From Parapristionchus giblindavisi (lineage: Eukaryota; Nematoda; Chromadorea; Rhabditida; Diplogasteridae), in contig CALSFV010000064.1 in the NCBI GenBank assembly GCA_943737045.1, positions 62,001-126,000 on the forward strand: a stretch of DNA of 64,000 nucleotides. Reading direction: 5' to 3'. Position numbers and translations under genes: made by a program. The notes beneath the pieces are model-generated. The model saw only the letters and a list, made by a program, of their open reading frames with translations. It was not told the origin of the DNA and did not search any database. The stretch's first letter is position 1, and the number at the start of each line of letters is the position of its first letter. Below, piece by piece: positions 60,739 through 64,000 of this stretch.

Positions 60739-60958
60739 TGTTATATCCGACGTGTGGTGTAGATAAGACGAAGACGTAGTAAAGCTACTAGCTTTATTAT
60801 ATAGACGAGATATGAGAGAGGGGACTAGGGAGTGACCACTAGATGGGGTTAGAGAGGAATGGAATGAATGGATTGACCAGACATTCTTTCTCGTAGACAA
60901 AGGATGGAAATATTATGTATATATAATTAGATATGGAAATTAGGGTATATACATAACA
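60739..60958 (-). repeat. 5' LTR
   Basis: 220 bp; contains TATATAATAAAGC-like sequence on the minus strand that could provide TATA and poly(A) signals. The primer-binding site follows directly. Confidence 0.95.
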
Positions 60959-62065
60959 TCTTGAAAGAAAGTAGTAGTGTGAGAAATAAAGTTACGACTG
61001 ACTAAGGTTTATGATTCCTTTGATCTCCCGACAACTTATGTTCTTTTATTTTATAATGAAAGATTCTCACGAAATACATTTTTGAATCACATTTTCAATC
61101 TACTTCTAATCATCGAAATAAATAAATAAAATGAATAATTTAAATATTTCCAGATACATCGCCATATCCTCGATATGCCTCTTCGCTGCACCGATGGTCC
61201 TTATCATTTTCTGCTACTACCACATATTCAATAAGCTGAGAGAAGCTGTTAATGTAAGTTCAAAGATCAAAGACCAAAGATCAAAGATCAAGTGTTCAGG
61301 GGTCGAAGAGACGTCAACGAGCTGCGTCCACAAGGGCACCTTATCATCGAGTGACACGACTAGTACCGTGGATCGTCGTATTCCATACAATTTGTTGGAT
61401 AGTGAGAAGAATAATCAATATTTGATCTTTGATCTTTGATCTTTGATATTTAGGTCCCCATTGTGGTTGTTCAATCTCTTCTCGTCCGTTCTTCGATTGC
61501 GTATTACATCACAATTCGAACGAATTGTCGTCAATATTTGTTAGCCAAATTTCATTTTATTTTCATTATTCAAAATGATAGAAGTTGAAATTTGACTAAC
61601 AGTGGATGACCTGATAATAATAAATGTCCGAAAAGAAGATATAATAATTTCAGTACATCTCTTTCTGTATGTGAATTGCGCCCTGAATCCACTTCTCTAC
61701 GCTTTCCATGCGGAGAATTTCAGATGAGCTCTCCGGTGAGTCGTTTGACATAATTTTGAGATCCTGAAACTAGACTTTAGTGTCCTATTGTTACGATTAG
61801 ATCTATCTATCTATAACCCGTTTCATAGAAAAAAAATAACGAGTTGCAAGACACGAGAAAATATTGTTTCACAAAGCGAACCTTTAGAGCTTTTTCGATT
61901 GAATTTGCATCATAACTGCACATACGCAGTTTCGTGAATAGATGTGAGTTCATTTTAGGTGTACTTCAGAGCTTAGAAGGAAACTGAGAATGACTTTTAT
62001 TATTCAAATCGATTTTCCCCAGTACACCTCAATCAAACTAGTTTTACCAAGCATACTAGACAATA

Positions 62066-62295
62066 CTCTGGTATTTTGAAACTTCTCTGGTATTTTGCCA
62101 CTTAAAGTCTACTTAAACTCCGCACTTTAAGTAGACTTTAAGTAATCTTAAAGTAAAACGCAAGTCTACTTAAAGTGGCGTGGTATACTGTAATGCATTT
62201 CGTCAAATGTTCTTTCACTTTAAGTTTACTTAAAGTCTACTTAAAGTCTGTGACGTAATTTAAGTATTTAGACTTTAAGTTTCAAAATACCAGAG
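62066..62295. mobile_element. 230-bp MITE with TA duplication and internal ACTTTAAGT repeats
   Basis: Ends CTCTGGTATTTTGAAAC / GTTTCAAAATACCAGAG flanked by TA (62064-62065, 62296-62297), as for Tc1/mariner-type elements. The interior is largely AGTCTACTTAAAGT words in both orientations. It lies in the GPCR intron after the TM7 exon. Confidence 0.75.
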
Positions 62296-62491
62296 TATCT
62301 ACATAGTAGACGTGCTAGCAAACACAAGCATATGTATTAAATTACAGTCGCGTAGAAAGAAAATGGTGAAATACTCAGATAGATCATTGAGCGAAATTTG
62401 AACGTGACAATACTTGGAACGGTGGACAACAATACAGAAATTATAAATGAAATGATTGATGCCAACCATGCACGTCTGAGTATTTTCTGAA

Positions 62492-63425
62492 TTGCAACAT
62501 AATAAAATTGTATTTTGTTCAATATATGCTGACGATCTCAAAGTCTACTCTTTTAACAACTGCGAGACTCTTCAAACCGCCCTTGACAGTATTCATGATT
62601 GGAGCTCCTTGTGGGGCCTTACTATGTCTAGTTCTAAGTCAGCTATTATGCGCATGGGCACAAACCACCCTCAAGTTGACTTCACTATTGACAATAACCC
62701 CCTCCCAATAGTATCACAATTCAAAGATCTTGGAATAACCTACAACAATTCGCTTGATTTTAGTGAGCACATTGCTAACATAGTAAGTAAAGCTAAATCA
62801 AGATGTTGCTATATCTATCGATCGTTTACTTCTCGTAGTGTATCTTTATACAGTCGTCTATTCTGTACCTATGTCCGTCCCTTGCTCGAGTACTGTAGTG
62901 AACTTTGGTCCACGTCGTCCTCGTCATTGCAACTGCATGTTGAATCTGTCCTTAAAACTTATTTCAGAATCGCTCTTCGTAGATGTGGTATCCCGTACAT
63001 CGACTATCCTCACAGGCTGTCCCTTCTCGACCTTCAATTCCTTTCAACCCATAGAGACATCATTGATCTGACCACAACCTTTAAGATCATTAACGGTTTT
63101 ATCGATATCGACCCCCGCAAAATGTTCCTTTTCTCCAAATCACTCCACAGAAACCGTGGACACCCCCAAAAGCTACTCTTTCATAGGATTTCCAGTCGTA
63201 GATTTAGATGGTTTTTGTCTAATAGAGTTGTTAATAAATGGAATACTCTTGATTCATCTATTGTAAATTCTCCCAACCCCGCAGTTTTTCGTAATAGTAT
63301 CAAAGCTGTGAACTAGATATCGCAGCATTTTCGTCGTTCTTCCTATTTTATTCGATATTTATTATTTACAGAATATTTGTTACTTTCTCTTGCTCAAGAA
63401 TCGATAATTATTATTATTATTAATG
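62492..63425 (+). mobile_element. 5'-truncated CR1/Jockey-like non-LTR retrotransposon
   Basis: An open frame (62492-63316, the element itself probably starting near 62505) begins at the catalytic box YADD of the reverse transcriptase. It runs through the thumb to the C-terminus (LYSRLFCTYVRPLLEYCSEL, ALRRCGIP, IDIDPRKMFLFS, VVNKWNTLDSSIV). An untranslated tail ends in a short (ATT)n array at about 63408-63422. The 5' truncation is typical of target-primed integration. It is inserted in the GPCR intron between exons 61735 and 63584 on the gene strand. The fragment at 1440-1790 is an old relative. Confidence 0.88.
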
Positions 63426-64000
63426 AAATCTAGGTCGTTCAGGGATTGAGAAAAATAGCTCGATAAATGCATGTAGCGATTAAAAAAAAATTTTTAAGGT
63501 TAAAAAAGTGTTTTTTTATTTACGAAATAAAATTTATTGGTATTTAACCTTATGTCGCTAACCAAAAACTTTTTCGTTTTAAGGTCGCTGTTCGGATGTT
63601 CCCTACCTCCAGAAAAAATAGAGGACGATATAGTGAAGAAGAACAATCATAATTCAACCGCTCTTCATAAGAACTCGAAATATGTATGCATAAATAACAA
63701 TTAATAATATTACTTGAGAATGTCAAATCCTAGTGATGAAATAGAGAAGACGGTTTAGAATTAAATCCTTGCAGAAATTGGGTAATCTTCAACCCTTACA
63801 AATCTTGCGGAGAAAAAATATGAAAAATTGCTATAATCAGTGTAATATTTAAAAAAAAATGATTGTTTCAGTTATGTCACAGATGCGATCATAGTTATTG
63901 ATCTTTGATCTTCTCGATCAACCAGACCTTGGTACGAATCGATCTTTGAGTGATTCGAGTACTCCGACTGCATTGTCCGCGAGAAAGGTTGATAAGAGTT

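Larger units (their letters stand above)
57665..60958 (-). mobile_element. LTR retrotransposon (Ty3/gypsy-type), internally deleted, with identical LTRs
   Basis: Two 220-bp LTRs (57665-57884 and 60739-60958), starting TGTTAT and ending ATAACA, look identical base for base. The flanking 5-bp duplication is TCTTG (57660-57664 and 60959-60963). On the minus strand the primer-binding site TGGCGACCAGGACC follows the 5' LTR (from about 60735 down). A polypurine tract AAGGGGGAGG lies right against the 3' LTR (about 57894-57885). It encodes only Gag, protease and a remnant of integrase; reverse transcriptase, RNase H and the integrase core are gone. It is inserted in the intron between the ECL2 and TM5 exons of the GPCR. 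Confidence 0.95.
56460..63852 (+). pseudogene. Class A peptide GPCR (somatostatin/allatostatin-C/opioid-like), 3' part only
   Basis: Exons in phase: up to 56487 (end of TM4, PYMYMYAND), 56577-56656 (ECL2 with FCIAKWPSP), 61154-61253 (TM5, YIAISSICLFAAPMVLIIFC), 61300-61401 (ICL3 KRRQRAAS..., TM6 to CWI), 61454-61526, 61654-61735 (TM7 with CALNPLLYAFHAENFR), 63584-63683 and probably 63775-63852. A Cys-x(3)-WP ECL2, the PYHRVTRLV entry to TM6 and NPLLY are hallmarks of somatostatin-like peptide receptors, G-protein-coupled and in the plasma membrane. TM1-TM4 are absent: upstream is a fold-back element and then the giant palindrome. In exon 61654-61735 a TGA (61724-61726) directly follows AENFR, yet the next exon keeps the frame. 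Probably a broken gene, unless TM1-4 lie elsewhere. Confidence 0.72.

Noticed and set aside
62299..62541. Reverse-strand ORFs at the start of the RT element
   Set aside because: Antisense of the junction between intron sequence and the retroelement; no family resemblance.

Overview
This is nuclear DNA from a nematode, most likely a clade V (rhabditid or diplogastrid) species. Genes are split into many short exons with GT-AG introns and short acceptors (TTTCAG, TTGCAG, also TTAAG/TTGAG). Introns are crowded with the words TACGGTA, CTACAGTA, ATTGATTG and runs of GATCAAA/TTTGATC, and one gene is a clear orthologue of C. elegans ptrn-1. All exon models below were built by hand from splice signals, reading phase and protein similarity that I recognise; no alignment was run.

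Layout. 125-1120 (+): the 3' end of a protein-tyrosine-phosphatase gene with a long Thr/Gly tail encoded by a minisatellite. 1440-1790: a decayed tail of a non-LTR retrotransposon. 2697-4394 (+): a complete 11-exon gene for a 337-residue protein made of two homologous halves, with a TATA box and poly(A) signal. 5394-5466: tRNA-Phe(GAA). 5960-7395: a broken duplicate of the neighbouring gene's 3' end, split by an 886-bp transposon. 8459-10020 (-): a small gene for a probably secreted protein. 11019-13387 (+): a CK1-type kinase gene that is broken by loss of the HRD loop and by a hAT-like insertion inside an exon. 13998-16205: a 2.2-kb palindromic element between TTAA sites. 16659-18248 (-): a 12-exon histidine-phosphatase gene whose catalytic His is replaced. 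19381-43171 (+): patronin/CAMSAP (ptrn-1), 38 exons, 1228 residues, with large introns full of mobile elements. 43809-55567: an 11.8-kb imperfect palindrome with further fold-back elements nested in it. About 56460-63852 (+): the 3' part (end of TM4 to C-tail) of a class A peptide GPCR, interrupted by a complete LTR element (57665-60958) and a 5'-truncated non-LTR retrotransposon (about 62500-63425).

The genes are unrelated housekeeping, signalling and cytoskeletal genes and do not form a pathway. The unifying theme is invasion by non-autonomous, palindromic DNA elements, many with perfect 8-bp target duplications, in introns, exons and each other. Several genes show the damage: the kinase, the GPCR and the 3' duplicate of the secreted-protein gene.
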